Positions 47,331 through 57,254 of a DNA stretch of 64,000 nt are shown one piece after another. The stretch is from assembly GCA_021732745.1 (NCBI GenBank), contig JAKFUK010000004.1, positions 62,001 through 126,000 of the forward strand. The letters run 5' to 3'. The notes under the pieces are model-generated. The model saw nothing but the letters and a program-made list of their open reading frames with translations, was not told where the DNA came from and did not search any database. Position numbers and translations under genes: made by a program. The DNA comes from Nevskia sp. Lineage in GTDB: Bacteria; Pseudomonadota; Gammaproteobacteria; Nevskiales; Nevskiaceae. Each line of letters starts with the position of its first letter. Within the stretch, counting starts at the first letter, position 1.

Positions 47331-50300
47331 TCCGCCAACACCGCCTCATCGATCACCGGGTTGGTGATGAAGCTGTTGCCGTGTACGGCCACGACCGCGC
47401 CGAGGGCGGCGAGGCAGGCAAGCAGCACATTGGGGTTGGTCACCTTCTGCAGGCCCGCGCCGGCCTTGGCGAAGTGCTCGGCGCCGAAGGTAGTTGCCAC
47501 CAGCGACTGCATTAGGCCATGGTGCTCTGGTGCCGCACCGAAGAAGTTCATCACCTCGGCGGACGATGCGCCGATCCCGGCCGCAGCCAATGCCTCCCGC
47601 CAGTTGCTGACGGCGCCACCGCCGTCGATCACATCCATGCTGGCGACCAGCAGTGTCGGCGAACCACCTGTAATCTCCAGTAGATGGACCGCGCGATCGT
47701 CGGCCAACGCCCAAGCCATGTCCTTGCGCTCGGCGTACCAGTGAAGCGCATCAGCACCCCACAGGCCGGTGCTGATTAGCGGGCACGGCAGCTCGCTTAA
47801 CTCGGCCAGCGTGCGGACCTGTGGGGCGTCGGCAAGCAGGATCACCATGCGTGAAGCCTTGGCGATATCGGAAGCGCGCTGCTGCAGGGCGCCCGGCAAC
47901 GTCGCCGGCCAGCCATTCGGGATGACCGTGACGCCGCGGCTGCTGTGTACTTGGCCGTTGAGCGTGACCACGCCGATCTTCTCGACGGCCTTCACTACCG
48001 CTTCAGCAACTTGCTTGGTCTGGCCCGCGACCCAGCGCTGCACGCCCACCTCGGCGCGGCCGCCGATCCATCCGTTATCGTGACCAAGCAGGGACAGGTC
48101 TTCCCAGCCAGTGGCCGGTGAAGCGACCACGACGCGTACCGGCGAGCTGCCAGGCGACGGGCTGCCCCATTCAGCGATTGCCCGGAGCGGCACCGGACAC
48201 ATCTTTTCGTTGCTGTAGAGCACACGGCGTTCGCCTTCGTCCCGCTCCATCTTTGCCTTGTCGGCCTCTATCAGTGCCGTTTCGATTTCCTCGCGGGTTC
48301 CGAGACGAGATAGCAGCGATATGGATCGCAGCTGGAACTCTCTGCCGGCGTTGGTGCGGATGAAGATGCCCAGGTTGACCAGTTCGTCGGCGAGCGCCTC
48401 GACAATGTTGTTCTGCGCGCCGCTGGGGAAGAGTTGGCCAGCGTACTCGCACGCCTTCTCAGCGAGGCGAGCCGGCGTCATCGATACTGCGGTGGTGCCG
48501 CTGGACTGCATCTGCTCGTAGGCCAGCGCGAATGCCAAGACTCGGTATCGTGGGTCTAGCTCAAGTGTCGACTGAAAGATCTTCAGCATTCCGCGCGACA
48601 GATCGTTGTCCCGGTCGACGATGTTCATGTGCGCGCGGGTGATGGTGTACGGCGGCAGTCCCTGGTGTGGCGCTTCGTACAGCACCTGCAACAGTCGCTG
48701 GCACCAGATCTGGATCAGCGCCGGGAAGAAGATGCAGCGCGAGAGAATCTCGTACGGCATGTCTGGCGTCTGGAACTCAAAGCCGAGCGCGCCGAGCGGC
48801 TTCACCACAAGGTCCAAGCCGGCGCGGCGCTCGTCGTCGACGAAGGGCGTCAGCGCGATCGGCTGCGCGAACTGATCCATCAGCGCGTTTGCGTAGCGGA
48901 TCACGCGCTCGGCATTGTTCAGGCCAGCCACTGCGAAGTGGAAGCGACCACTCGTGTGCTTACGCAGCTGGTTGAGCTGGTCCAACAACGGGAAGCGCGG
49001 CTCCTGCTGCGCATCGTGGCGCATCATCGTGTCGGCTTCGTCGATGAAGACAGTCACGTCGAGCTGGCGCTTGTTGATCGCGTCGCAGATTTCCTTGGAG
49101 AGCCTGTCGCGGCTCCATGCGGTGTTCGTCGTGCGTGGCAGCACCCCATGTTCAATCAGCACGAGGGCCATACGGGACCAGACTTGGTCAACGTATTCGG
49201 ATGCGACAATGTTGTACACGTCAATCTTCACGTAGTAGCGGAGCTGCTTCGGTCGGGTCTCCCGCTCGCAAATCTCGTTGATCACAGCCGATTTACCAAG
49301 GCGGCGGCCTCCGTAGACAAGCACGCCCTCCTTGGCATTGAGGATCTGCTGCTGCACACGTTGGCGGCCAAAGAACATCTCGCGCGGCATGTCCTGCGCA
49401 TTTCGGTACGGTGCCGAATGGATGAAGCTCGATCCCACGCCGATCATCCGTGCGATGCGGCGGCGATCCATTGCCATCCACGTGATCAGAAGGTCGTCGA
49501 CGATCAGAGCACCATGGTGCTCGCGGCGAACATGCTGATGAAGGTCGATGCGCTGCTCGGCAGTGAGGACGCCGCGGAAGAACACGATGTCGGCCTTTGG
49601 CATAGCCACGCGGACGTTCGCAACCGTGGTCTGCGCCGGCAGCACTGACACGGCGTAGCTTGCCTTGCGCTCGGAACCCAGGCACGGGAGCGTGAAGACG
49701 TCGCTGCCGGCGATCTGCGCGAGGTTGGCACCATCGACGCGGAAGGTTGCCTCGCTGGCGGACGCCGACACCACCACGATGTCCGTCCAGCCCAGATGGT
49801 CCTGCAGGAACTGGCTCAACTCGCGGCCGACGGCCTGCACGCTCGGCGTTGTGCGCTTGATCATGAGCTTGGTCCACGCCTCCAGCATGCTGGAGGCGGC
49901 GGCCGAGCGCTCGGCATCGAGGTCGGGCAGCCACGGGCGCTTAGTCCCCGTCGACAGAGCCGCAAGGGTTTCGGTCACGACAGCGCCCTTGCGGCTGGGA
50001 TCGCTGAATAGGGGCAGGACGACCGTATTGAAGTCGCGAAGCATCTCGTTGCCAGTCGCCTTCTCTGGCAGGGGCTGTCCGGACTTCAACAGCGACCAGA
50101 ACTCCTTGGCGTTGGCGAGCGCTTGGCTCTTCACCAGCGAGCGCACGCGCTCGATGTCGGCCGCGGCTTCGGGCGGCAGCTGCTGGCGGTCGCGCTCGAC
50201 CTCGAGCAGCAGTTCCTCGCACCCGCGATCGATGCGACCCTGCAGGACGGCGGCGATGTTGGTGCGCACGTACTGGATAGCCGGCAGCAGGTCCGTCGGA

Positions 50301-53272
50301 TCGTCGGACGCGCTCGGGTTCTCGATCGGCCCGGGATACGGCAATAGATTAGCGCGGCGGCCGACCCTGTCCAGGATGGCATCGAACTGCGACTTCAGCT
50401 CGTCGTCGATCAGACTCAGCGCGGCTGCGCTGTCGACTTGCGTGTGCAGATTGGCGACCTCGCGCACGAGCTCGGCGCGCCCCTCGGCGATGCGCTGCTC
50501 CAGCGCATGGGAGGCGGCTGCGAGCTCCCCCTTCTCGGCCATCAGGAACGAGGCGCCGGCGATGGCACGACGCGCGCTCAGCAGGCGGCGCTGGTCCAGA
50601 TGACGATGGGCGGCGGCCAGGAAATCCTGTGCCGTTGGCGGCTCGGCGGCCTCGAAACTCATGATGGCGTCGAGTACTTCGTCCGCCGGCCCCGCGAATG
50701 CGGTCTCGCGACCGATGGCGTACGGCGAACGCGCATCGCCGTCGATATCGGAGCCCAGGTCGATATCCAGTAAAGCCAGCTCGCAGTTCAGGGCATCATC
50801 GAGCGGGGCGATCTGCGTCGGCGTCTTGCCGGTGGCAATCAGGGTGCGCAGCGCGGCAAGACAGGCCTGGGTGGCTTCACGCACCAACGGACGAAGCACG
50901 CCATCGTCGTCGACGGTGGAGTCCTCGACTTCGCGAATCGCGGCGGCAATACGGACGTCGAGGTCGGCGGAGAACTCGGCAAGCTTTGCCGAGCCACCGG
51001 CATTCTTCAGGCGGGACAGGTCGCGCTGGGCGGCGCGGAAGAAGCCATCCAGTTCTTCGAGGAAGCTGACCATTCGCTCGTAGTGCGCACCGACCAAGCG
51101 CGTCGGCCCATCGGCAGCCTTGAAGTCGGCCTGCAACATGGCGTCGCGGTCACGCCCAAGGATGCCCAGCGCAGCGCGTATCGACGGCAACGACAGTTCG
51201 GGGTCGCCCGTGTTGAGTAGCGCGCGCAGGGCCTGGCCGAAGGCGTGATCGGGGCCAAGGTAGCGCCGGTATTGGGTCACCGCGGGCGGCAAGCTCGAGA
51301 AATTGCGGATGAAACGGCTCGCCTTCTCCTCGATGACGTCCTTGGCCTGGCGGGCGTATTGCTCCTGCAGTTCGCGCACCGTGGCCGAACTCATTTGATA
51401 GCCGGCAACCAGGGCTTCTGGACGGATTTCGAACACGCCGCGGGCCTGCCGGCGCACCACGAGTTCGGCCAGTGTACGAACGGCCGGGCCGACCAAGCCG
51501 GAGGCCTGCAGCTCGCGCATCACGGCCATCGAAAGACCAGCATCCACATCGAACAGCGCCGGGCGCAGTGCGGCGGCCAGCGCCGACAGCGCGATCGCCC
51601 TCGGCGCCCCATCGTCGGCACCATCCTTGATTGCAGCCAAGGCCTCGGAGAGCTGCTGCGCGAGCTGGTTCGTGCCCGACTGCACGATGTTGACCTGGGC
51701 GGTCGCGGCCGACAGCAGGGCAAACACCGTCGGCGCGCCCGGCAGGGGCGAGCCGGTGTCATCGGCATAGGACCGCGCGAGCGCGAGCGCCAAACCGGGA
51801 TAGCCACGGCGCAGCATCACCTGGATCTGCGCCATCGCCGTCAGTGCGCGTGGGTTGGCTTCAACGTCGGGAGTCGCGGGAGCCTCGGGCTCCACGGAGG
51901 CCTCTACCGGTGAGGGTACGAGCTTCGTCCCGACCGCAATTTTCACCGGCGGGATCGCAGGGACTACGGGGGCGCTGACCACGGGGCCGATGGGGACGGT
52001 AGGCGGAGGATCGGCCGCTACGGGCGCCGCGGCCGCATCGGTGACGACGGGCGTTGCGATCGACTCGGCGACGACCGGCGGTGATGCTGGTGCAGGCTCG
52101 ACAGCAGGCGAACTTGGCGAAACGACCACATCTTCTTCGGGCGTCTGTTCGAGGGATTCGGCTGCCGGCCTCTCGCAGTTCAGGCCTCCCAACAGGCGGA
52201 TCAACTCCTCCACCGCTTCCATGGTGCGCCCGCCAGCCACGGCGACGGAAGCGGAAATCCGCGCACGCTCGGCACCCTTAGCGCTGGCGTACTGCTGGTC
52301 GACGACTTGCTGGGCTTCCACGGCCGCCACGGCGGCATCGGCCCCGGCATTGGCCGCCTTCACATCATGCAGGTAGGCCTCAGTGTCCGGCCGGGACATT
52401 TTGGGGCAGGACGTCGGCAGGGCGTCTGCGTTCAGGTCCGTGTAGCCCTCGGCCAACAGCTTCGCCAGCTTGCCGGACAGCTCGATCAGCACTTCTTGGA
52501 TCTCTTCAGCCAGGTCGGATATCCCAGCGAGCTCGACCATCTGCGACAGCACGCCCATGCGCCTGATGGCGGTATAGACGCTCGTCAAGCGCTCATGGAA
52601 CGAGGCGATGTCCACCGCTTCGATGACGTCGCGCACCTCCGCCTTGAGCTTCTCGAACTCTTCGACCACCGGCTGCAGGTCAACCGCTTCTTCGCTGTGT
52701 TGAGTCAGGCGGTCGGAGATCGTGCCGGCCTCGTCCAGTGCGGAGGCCTTGTCCGTCTCGGCCAGCATGCGCTTGCCGACCCACGCTACAACCGAACGGC
52801 TGGAATGCTCATTGGGTAATGCCAGAAAGATTTTCTTGATGACGGGAAAAGACTTGGTCCAGAAGAGTGTGTACATCGCCAGGTCAGCCGATTCCGGGTC
52901 AACCTCGAAGCCCTTGAGGACCAGTTCTTCCAGGGGGACGGAACGTTTCTTGAACCGGCCGAGCGCCGCGAGTCGTTGGTTGACCTGTCCGGCAAACTCC
53001 CGCTTATCGAGAAATAGCACCGCGGCAAGGCCCTTGTAACGCCACAGGGCGTGTCCGTAGCGGTAATTCCCGAAGAGGTGGACGTTCAGCTCCGCCACCT
53101 CGGCGACGGAGGTGGGGCGACCACGGGTCGCCAACTCGGGTATCGCCTTGACGATCTCGTCCCAGTGCAGCTTGTATATTTTCAGGCTGGGGAAGCCGCC
53201 GGTTGCGATGACTGTCGCGGTCGTGATTTCCAGCGGAGGCTGTACGAAATCCTCGCTAAATGCAGCATTCAC
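47327..53272 (-). CDS. Giant AAA/STAND-like ATPase, 1981 residues, unknown system
   Basis: GTG 53272 with AGGAG seven bases upstream is preferred over a GTG twelve codons earlier. Order: N-terminal domain (1-300) and helical part; Ala/Pro/Val-rich linker (about 380-470); long helical region to about 1200; a beta-rich domain before the ATPase; then a P-loop domain with FFGRQRVQQQIL, Walker A YGGRRLGKS (about 1318-1326) and Walker B VTVFIDEADTMM (about 1403-1414), as in Orc/Cdc6-like and STAND NTPases; a winged-helix-like segment; and a 250-residue C-terminal domain (VVVASPATGWEDLSLLG onward). It is probably a defence or conflict sensor; I cannot name the family. Confidence 0.8.
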   Translation of the reverse strand: MNAAFSEDFVQPPLEITTATVIATGGFPSLKIYKLHWDEIVKAIPELATRGRPTSVAEVAELNVHLFGNYRYGHALWRYKGLAAVLFLDKREFAGQVNQRLAALGRFKKRSVPLEELVLKGFEVDPESADLAMYTLFWTKSFPVIKKIFLALPNEHSSRSVVAWVGKRMLAETDKASALDEAGTISDRLTQHSEEAVDLQPVVEEFEKLKAEVRDVIEAVDIASFHERLTSVYTAIRRMGVLSQMVELAGISDLAEEIQEVLIELSGKLAKLLAEGYTDLNADALPTSCPKMSRPDTEAYLHDVKAANAGADAAVAAVEAQQVVDQQYASAKGAERARISASVAVAGGRTMEAVEELIRLLGGLNCERPAAESLEQTPEEDVVVSPSSPAVEPAPASPPVVAESIATPVVTDAAAAPVAADPPPTVPIGPVVSAPVVPAIPPVKIAVGTKLVPSPVEASVEPEAPATPDVEANPRALTAMAQIQVMLRRGYPGLALALARSYADDTGSPLPGAPTVFALLSAATAQVNIVQSGTNQLAQQLSEALAAIKDGADDGAPRAIALSALAAALRPALFDVDAGLSMAVMRELQASGLVGPAVRTLAELVVRRQARGVFEIRPEALVAGYQMSSATVRELQEQYARQAKDVIEEKASRFIRNFSSLPPAVTQYRRYLGPDHAFGQALRALLNTGDPELSLPSIRAALGILGRDRDAMLQADFKAADGPTRLVGAHYERMVSFLEELDGFFRAAQRDLSRLKNAGGSAKLAEFSADLDVRIAAAIREVEDSTVDDDGVLRPLVREATQACLAALRTLIATGKTPTQIAPLDDALNCELALLDIDLGSDIDGDARSPYAIGRETAFAGPADEVLDAIMSFEAAEPPTAQDFLAAAHRHLDQRRLLSARRAIAGASFLMAEKGELAAASHALEQRIAEGRAELVREVANLHTQVDSAAALSLIDDELKSQFDAILDRVGRRANLLPYPGPIENPSASDDPTDLLPAIQYVRTNIAAVLQGRIDRGCEELLLEVERDRQQLPPEAAADIERVRSLVKSQALANAKEFWSLLKSGQPLPEKATGNEMLRDFNTVVLPLFSDPSRKGAVVTETLAALSTGTKRPWLPDLDAERSAAASSMLEAWTKLMIKRTTPSVQAVGRELSQFLQDHLGWTDIVVVSASASEATFRVDGANLAQIAGSDVFTLPCLGSERKASYAVSVLPAQTTVANVRVAMPKADIVFFRGVLTAEQRIDLHQHVRREHHGALIVDDLLITWMAMDRRRIARMIGVGSSFIHSAPYRNAQDMPREMFFGRQRVQQQILNAKEGVLVYGGRRLGKSAVINEICERETRPKQLRYYVKIDVYNIVASEYVDQVWSRMALVLIEHGVLPRTTNTAWSRDRLSKEICDAINKRQLDVTVFIDEADTMMRHDAQQEPRFPLLDQLNQLRKHTSGRFHFAVAGLNNAERVIRYANALMDQFAQPIALTPFVDDERRAGLDLVVKPLGALGFEFQTPDMPYEILSRCIFFPALIQIWCQRLLQVLYEAPHQGLPPYTITRAHMNIVDRDNDLSRGMLKIFQSTLELDPRYRVLAFALAYEQMQSSGTTAVSMTPARLAEKACEYAGQLFPSGAQNNIVEALADELVNLGIFIRTNAGREFQLRSISLLSRLGTREEIETALIEADKAKMERDEGERRVLYSNEKMCPVPLRAIAEWGSPSPGSSPVRVVVASPATGWEDLSLLGHDNGWIGGRAEVGVQRWVAGQTKQVAEAVVKAVEKIGVVTLNGQVHSSRGVTVIPNGWPATLPGALQQRASDIAKASRMVILLADAPQVRTLAELSELPCPLISTGLWGADALHWYAERKDMAWALADDRAVHLLEITGGSPTLLVASMDVIDGGGAVSNWREALAAAGIGASSAEVMNFFGAAPEHHGLMQSLVATTFGAEHFAKAGAGLQKVTNPNVLLACLAALGAVVAVHGNSFITNPVIDEAVLAE

Positions 53273-53380
53273 ACATTGTCTCCTCGTTGTTTTATGACTG
53301 GCTATCACCCATCTGTCGTGGAGATGTCCTGCCGATTTTCTCCGGGCAATCAGAGCCTAGAGACTCGCACTCGGTTGGGT

Positions 53381-53585
53381 TCAATGTTTCATTGCAGCCT
53401 TGACCTCGTTAGGGACCAGGTAGTCGAGGCCGGAATGCGGCTTGACAGCGTCGAAGCGTAGCCGCGAGGCTTCGATGATCCCCTTGGCTTCCTCATGTGA
53501 TCGGAACTACGCCATCGACAGGCATTCATCACGCAACTCGCAGTTGAAGGATTTATCAGTGCCACTCTGACAAGAATTGCCAAGC
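53381..53585 (-). pseudogene. IS3-family orfB fragment (C-terminal 67 codons)
   Basis: Minus-strand translation reads SGTDKSFNCELRDECLSMA, stop, FRSHEEAKGIIEASRLRFDAVKPHSGLDYLVPNEVKAA. It matches the end of the intact orfB at 45105-45944 (DECLSMEWFRSREEAK, HSSLDYLTPNEFKAA), with a nonsense change at the EW position and loss of the catalytic glutamate (K). It lies just upstream of the giant ATPase gene in the opposite orientation to the intact IS. Confidence 0.8.
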
Positions 53586-53726
53586 GCCGACACCGGCGAA
53601 TGGCGGCATTAGAGTGCCTTTTTCTACAGCCTCAAAGCCCACTTAAGCCGCAACCACGCCACAACGTCGCTGTCTGCCTGAACGAATGGCGGGGGCATCA
53701 GTTTGAACCGTTGGTTGGACGAAACG

Positions 53727-53984
53727 TCAGAGTAGTTTGATTGATGCAGGAACTATGAGACTTGGCGCCCGATGACTTTCGCTGGCGGCATTACTCATGC
53801 GGACGCTGACGCCCTGCTTTGCAAGGATACAAAGCTCGCGAATGCTACCAACTCTCACGTAATCGTCTTCGAAGCGCGTTATGCTTGCGACATACATGCC
53901 GTCCTCATGTAGGTGCGGAATGAGCACGACTCCCTTTTCAGCGCCACGACTCACGACGTACGTCAGTTCAATTGGTGAAGTCAC
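53727..53984 (-). CDS. Hypothetical protein paired with the PD-(D/E)XK-like gene
   Basis: 85 residues. ELTYVVSRGAEKGVVLIPHLHEDGMYVASITRFEDDYVRVGSIRELCILAKQGVSVRM looks like a small beta-rich domain with no family I recognise. It starts 36 bases after the stop of the 258-residue gene and shares its lower GC, so both probably came together. Confidence 0.6.
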   Translation of the reverse strand: MTSPIELTYVVSRGAEKGVVLIPHLHEDGMYVASITRFEDDYVRVGSIRELCILAKQGVSVRMSNAASESHRAPSLIVPASIKLL

Positions 53985-54020
53985 AACTTCTCCTTCATTA
54001 GTGTTTCCATGCGCGCGAGT

Positions 54021-54797
54021 TCAGCTGCGGGCCACGTCGACGGCATGGACATCAGATTTTTTTGTGAAGCTGACTACAGCGCCAACGAAATGGTGGCAAG
54101 CGTTTGTATCCAGAACCTTATATTCTTCTTCATCAATAATTTCTCCCAAGAGTGCTTTGCTGACAGTAAAGGCCTCGACATCAACACCAACATCGTCGAG
54201 AGGCCAAAGTTCAGAGAGACATTTTTGGTACTGTGCTTTTACAACCTTTTCGTTACTATCAACCTTCTGTTCATCGTTCTGCTTTGTGAACGAATGAAGG
54301 GCGGCGAATAGACTGAGAGAAATTACACTAGTACCAGTAGGTCCGGTCAGCCGAAAATACTCAAGGTTTCTCTTTAAATCATCAAGCACAGGTTTTCGCT
54401 GAGGATTAAAAGCCTTCAGCTCAATTGCACAAAGCGGTTGATGTCCTATGTAGGTGTTGTTTGCATAACCGACGTAGACTGCGACGTCTATTCGACCATT
54501 CCGATTTATTTTTGGCGTGCCTCCCCGAAAAATCGCAGAGCCTCGATTGACAGGGTGTCCAAAGACAATGGGATGCAAGCAATCTTTTGCAAACACCTTG
54601 GTTTTCTTTTCTAAGAGAATCTTGTACGGCTCGGCGCAATAGTAATTTAGACGAGCAATTGCTTTAGCGACGTTAAGCGTAAACAAGTACTCCGCATTTA
54701 TCTTTATCGATGGCGTGCCGACAAAGGTCAGCATGTCAGCACATGCGCCAACCATTGCTTCCCTAACCTTCTTTTGGATATCGAAAATAGACTGCAT
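54021..54797 (-). CDS. Low-GC protein with PD-(D/E)XK-like nuclease motif
   Basis: 258 residues. GRIDVAVYVGYANNTYIGHQPLCAIELKAFNPQRKPVLDDLKRNLEYF gives D, then ExK (IDVAVY and IELKAF) on adjacent strands, the core of PD-(D/E)XK nucleases and of many restriction-like proteins. No methyltransferase is adjacent. Base composition is clearly lower than the island average, marking recent transfer. It might be a nuclease effector of a small defence pair with the downstream 85-residue protein; the assignment rests on the motif only. Confidence 0.55.
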   Translation of the reverse strand: MQSIFDIQKKVREAMVGACADMLTFVGTPSIKINAEYLFTLNVAKAIARLNYYCAEPYKILLEKKTKVFAKDCLHPIVFGHPVNRGSAIFRGGTPKINRNGRIDVAVYVGYANNTYIGHQPLCAIELKAFNPQRKPVLDDLKRNLEYFRLTGPTGTSVISLSLFAALHSFTKQNDEQKVDSNEKVVKAQYQKCLSELWPLDDVGVDVEAFTVSKALLGEIIDEEEYKVLDTNACHHFVGAVVSFTKKSDVHAVDVARS

Positions 54798-55403
54798 AAA
54801 AATCTAACAAGTCCGTAGAAAAGCCCCGACACCGCCATCGCTGCAATCCATTTCTGATTCTGGAGTGACAACCTAGCGACTCAGCGTCCAGATTTCGCGG
54901 TTGTGAAGGATTGGTATCACAGCAACCGAGCGTCTCTGTGTTGACGTATTCGAACGATAGCGCGATCCGTTCGGCGTTCCAAGCCCGATTCAGGGCGCAG
55001 CTTCTGCACGTTGTGAACCACTACAAATAACTTGCACTGGGCATCGACTGTTGCTACCGATCGAAAGTTGACCCCGTTCCTCTTGGAATTCGGTTTTCAG
55101 TCGCGGACGAGGATCGCGTGACAATTGCAACCTTGCCGCCTGCCACTCATGCGCGCTGCTACCGGAGACATCTTGCGAAATGCAGAATCGGCTGCTGGAC
55201 CGGGGCCTACTGATCGGGGTACTAGACCGGCCGGAGATTGGCTTCTTCTCGTGATTGTTGGCTCTGCATTCGAAAATTCGTAGCGCCGGCAGACTTCCCT
55301 CATGGAGACTTCGGGTAAGACCTCATTCAGAACCCGACATCTGACATTGCCGACCGAAAGTTGACCAAATTTCCTGTGAGCTGCAGCAGCGCAACCCCGT
55401 GTA
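54798..55403. other. Gene-poor stretch with repeat and transposase-like debris
   Basis: CGAAAGTTGACC occurs at about 55059-55070 and again at about 55355-55366, as direct repeats roughly 300 bases apart. Between them a minus-strand frame contains VLNEVLPEVSMREVCRRYEFSNAEPTI, like the helix-turn-helix start of a transposase, but it is broken downstream. This is probably the remnant of another insertion sequence. Nothing else is recognised. Confidence 0.4.
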
Positions 55404-55907
55404 TCAGTGGCAAACCACCAGGGTCCCGCCGCCAGCACGTTTGCCGACCAAAATGTGAAGCGTCATTCCGTCACTAACTTCCAAAGTATCTCCAACAAAG
55501 TCATCGGAACCGACTTCCGGCCAATATTGAATTTTTGTCACCGCATTAATGAATCGAGCCGCAATTGCCTCAGCAACGGCCTGATAGTTTGCAGTCCTCA
55601 GGCGCGTCGTAATCCAGTCGTCCTCTCGCGAATCAATCCTTATTGAGCGAATCGGAAATCCAAAAGCTTTTTCAGGCGCACTCGACTTGGCGATATAGCG
55701 CTGGATACTCCATCCATCCGCATCGGCTGGTGTTTCATCTTTGAAGGCAAACGCCCGCAGAAAAGTATCTTCATCATCCTCAAGGCCTTGGCAGGTAACA
55801 TAAGCCTCAAGCTTGGTGATGTTGGCGGCGCGACATGTCGCGGCGCACACCATCGCAAGAACCAAAATCGATACTCGGGTTGCCAGATTCGACTGCGCGG
55901 AAGTCAT
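55404..55907 (-). CDS. Exported hypothetical protein
   Basis: 167 residues. The signal peptide (residues 1-27, VSILVLAMVCAATCRA) is followed by a periplasmic domain with two cysteines (YVTCQGLEDDED and the C-terminal VVCH). No family recognised. It follows the lipoprotein gene in the same direction with 30 bases between, suggesting a joint secreted unit. Confidence 0.65.
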   Translation of the reverse strand: MTSAQSNLATRVSILVLAMVCAATCRAANITKLEAYVTCQGLEDDEDTFLRAFAFKDETPADADGWSIQRYIAKSSAPEKAFGFPIRSIRIDSREDDWITTRLRTANYQAVAEAIAARFINAVTKIQYWPEVGSDDFVGDTLEVSDGMTLHILVGKRAGGGTLVVCH

Positions 55908-55937
55908 TGGGTTCCCTCGCGTTTGATGTAAGCCTGG

Positions 55938-56885
55938 TTAGGAACCGAGGTCTCCACAGTTCTTGGCCAAGCTCGATTCCCAAAGCCCATTTCTGTTCTG
56001 CCTCATCTTGCCAGATGTGCTGAAAGGTCCATGCTTCCACCGCTTTCCTTCTTGCTTGAAATTGAAGACTGGCTGCCCCCCAACTTTGTCCGCAGGAATA
56101 ATCGTCAGTTCACCAGACCACTCCGAGCAATCCGGATTGCCTGTGTCGCCGCAATCATTCGAACAGGACGTGACAAACTCCTTCGCCAGCATGGGTTTAA
56201 CGCCGCTTCTAGTGATCTCGAACATATCTTGAAAGTGCACGCTGGGCCAGCCGTTGAATGTCACATGTGAAACGAGTATTGCCAGCCGTTCCGGGCTCAG
56301 ACGAATCACCCTAACATCCGGCCCCTCGCCGTTGGCGCCAGGAAAGGTGAATCCGGCCTTTTTGGCCAGTTGGCGATACCCACCTTCTACCTTCTCGGCA
56401 ACAATCAGGGACAGTTCCCCCCCGCAAGCGATGCATTCTTCAATATTACCATCAGAGTCGAGTTTTGAACTATTCAATACTAATGCATGCAATCGATGGG
56501 ACACGCTTCCGAAAGCTTCAGACACGTAGACATCGACCTTAACTCTTACTGTTTTGTCGTTTGGAATCTCGACAGTTTCAATAAAAGAGCAGGCATCAGC
56601 GAGGCGCGGTTCGATTTGCCTTCCGATCGTGCAATCGACGGGCTCATCCGTCACTTTCTTCACAGCCACGGTCTCATCCTCAAGCTCAGTTGCTTGCTCT
56701 TGATCCCGAGTGGTGGACGTGACTTCCGAAACATTGTTGCTGTGAAGTTCTGCCGCGGACGGACCAGAAGTTGGGGCCGGTGACGACGCCAAGCTACTTT
56801 TCCCTTTGTCGCATGACGAAAGTGATGAGCTGATCAAACCCAAGCCGCACGCAACCAAGGCGAATGTTACACGGTCCCGTTTCAT
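55938..56885 (-). CDS. Lipoprotein of unknown function
   Basis: 315 residues from ATG 56885 (an ATG three codons earlier is possible). The signal peptide ends in the lipobox LSSC followed by DKG, so the protein is probably lipid-anchored. A Ser/Thr/Glu-rich linker leads to a beta-rich domain with several cysteine pairs (IEECIACGGEL, SCSNDCGDTGNPDCSEW), suggesting disulfides outside the cytoplasm. The C terminus ends with another cysteine (KNCGDLGS). No enzyme motif seen. Confidence 0.65.
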   Translation of the reverse strand: MKRDRVTFALVACGLGLISSSLSSCDKGKSSLASSPAPTSGPSAAELHSNNVSEVTSTTRDQEQATELEDETVAVKKVTDEPVDCTIGRQIEPRLADACSFIETVEIPNDKTVRVKVDVYVSEAFGSVSHRLHALVLNSSKLDSDGNIEECIACGGELSLIVAEKVEGGYRQLAKKAGFTFPGANGEGPDVRVIRLSPERLAILVSHVTFNGWPSVHFQDMFEITRSGVKPMLAKEFVTSCSNDCGDTGNPDCSEWSGELTIIPADKVGGQPVFNFKQEGKRWKHGPFSTSGKMRQNRNGLWESSLAKNCGDLGS

Positions 56886-56894
56886 TCTGGCCAT

Positions 56895-57254
56895 CCGATC
56901 TTCTCCACGGTACTGTAGTGACTCACTTGCAGCATTGCACTACTTGGACTTATCGAGCAAAGTTACTCAAGTCGATATGAGTTTGCTTATGAACCCCACC
57001 AGTTTGCGCTTGGGCAGTCGCCAAAGGCGAATCGCCGCGGGAACAACGGAGTATAGACGCCGGTATTTACGCGATTCCCGGGTCTCAGGCGCGACATGTC
57101 GATTCGCTGTCTCCTCCAACGCAGGATTGAACAGTTTGGGGTACTTATGAGCAACGCGAGCAGACTGGAGTACTCCACAGCTGTCAGTCGCAAGGTTTCA
57201 TTCAATCCACGCAGCGTCAGATCAGTGTTCCGGTGAATGACACTCTCCGCGGAC
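56895..57254. other. Intergenic stretch, no supported gene
   Basis: This is a 360-base gap between the LOG-family gene and the lipoprotein gene. A minus-strand frame (TLRGLNETLRLTAVEYSSLLALL) overlaps the 3' end of the LOG gene by about 50 bases but lacks a ribosome-binding site. It could be a shifted extension of that gene or non-coding. Confidence 0.3.

Noticed and set aside
55097..55438. 113-codon frame as a complete transposase gene
   Set aside because: Only a short helix-turn-helix-like part is recognisable and the rest is not transposase-like; treated as debris.
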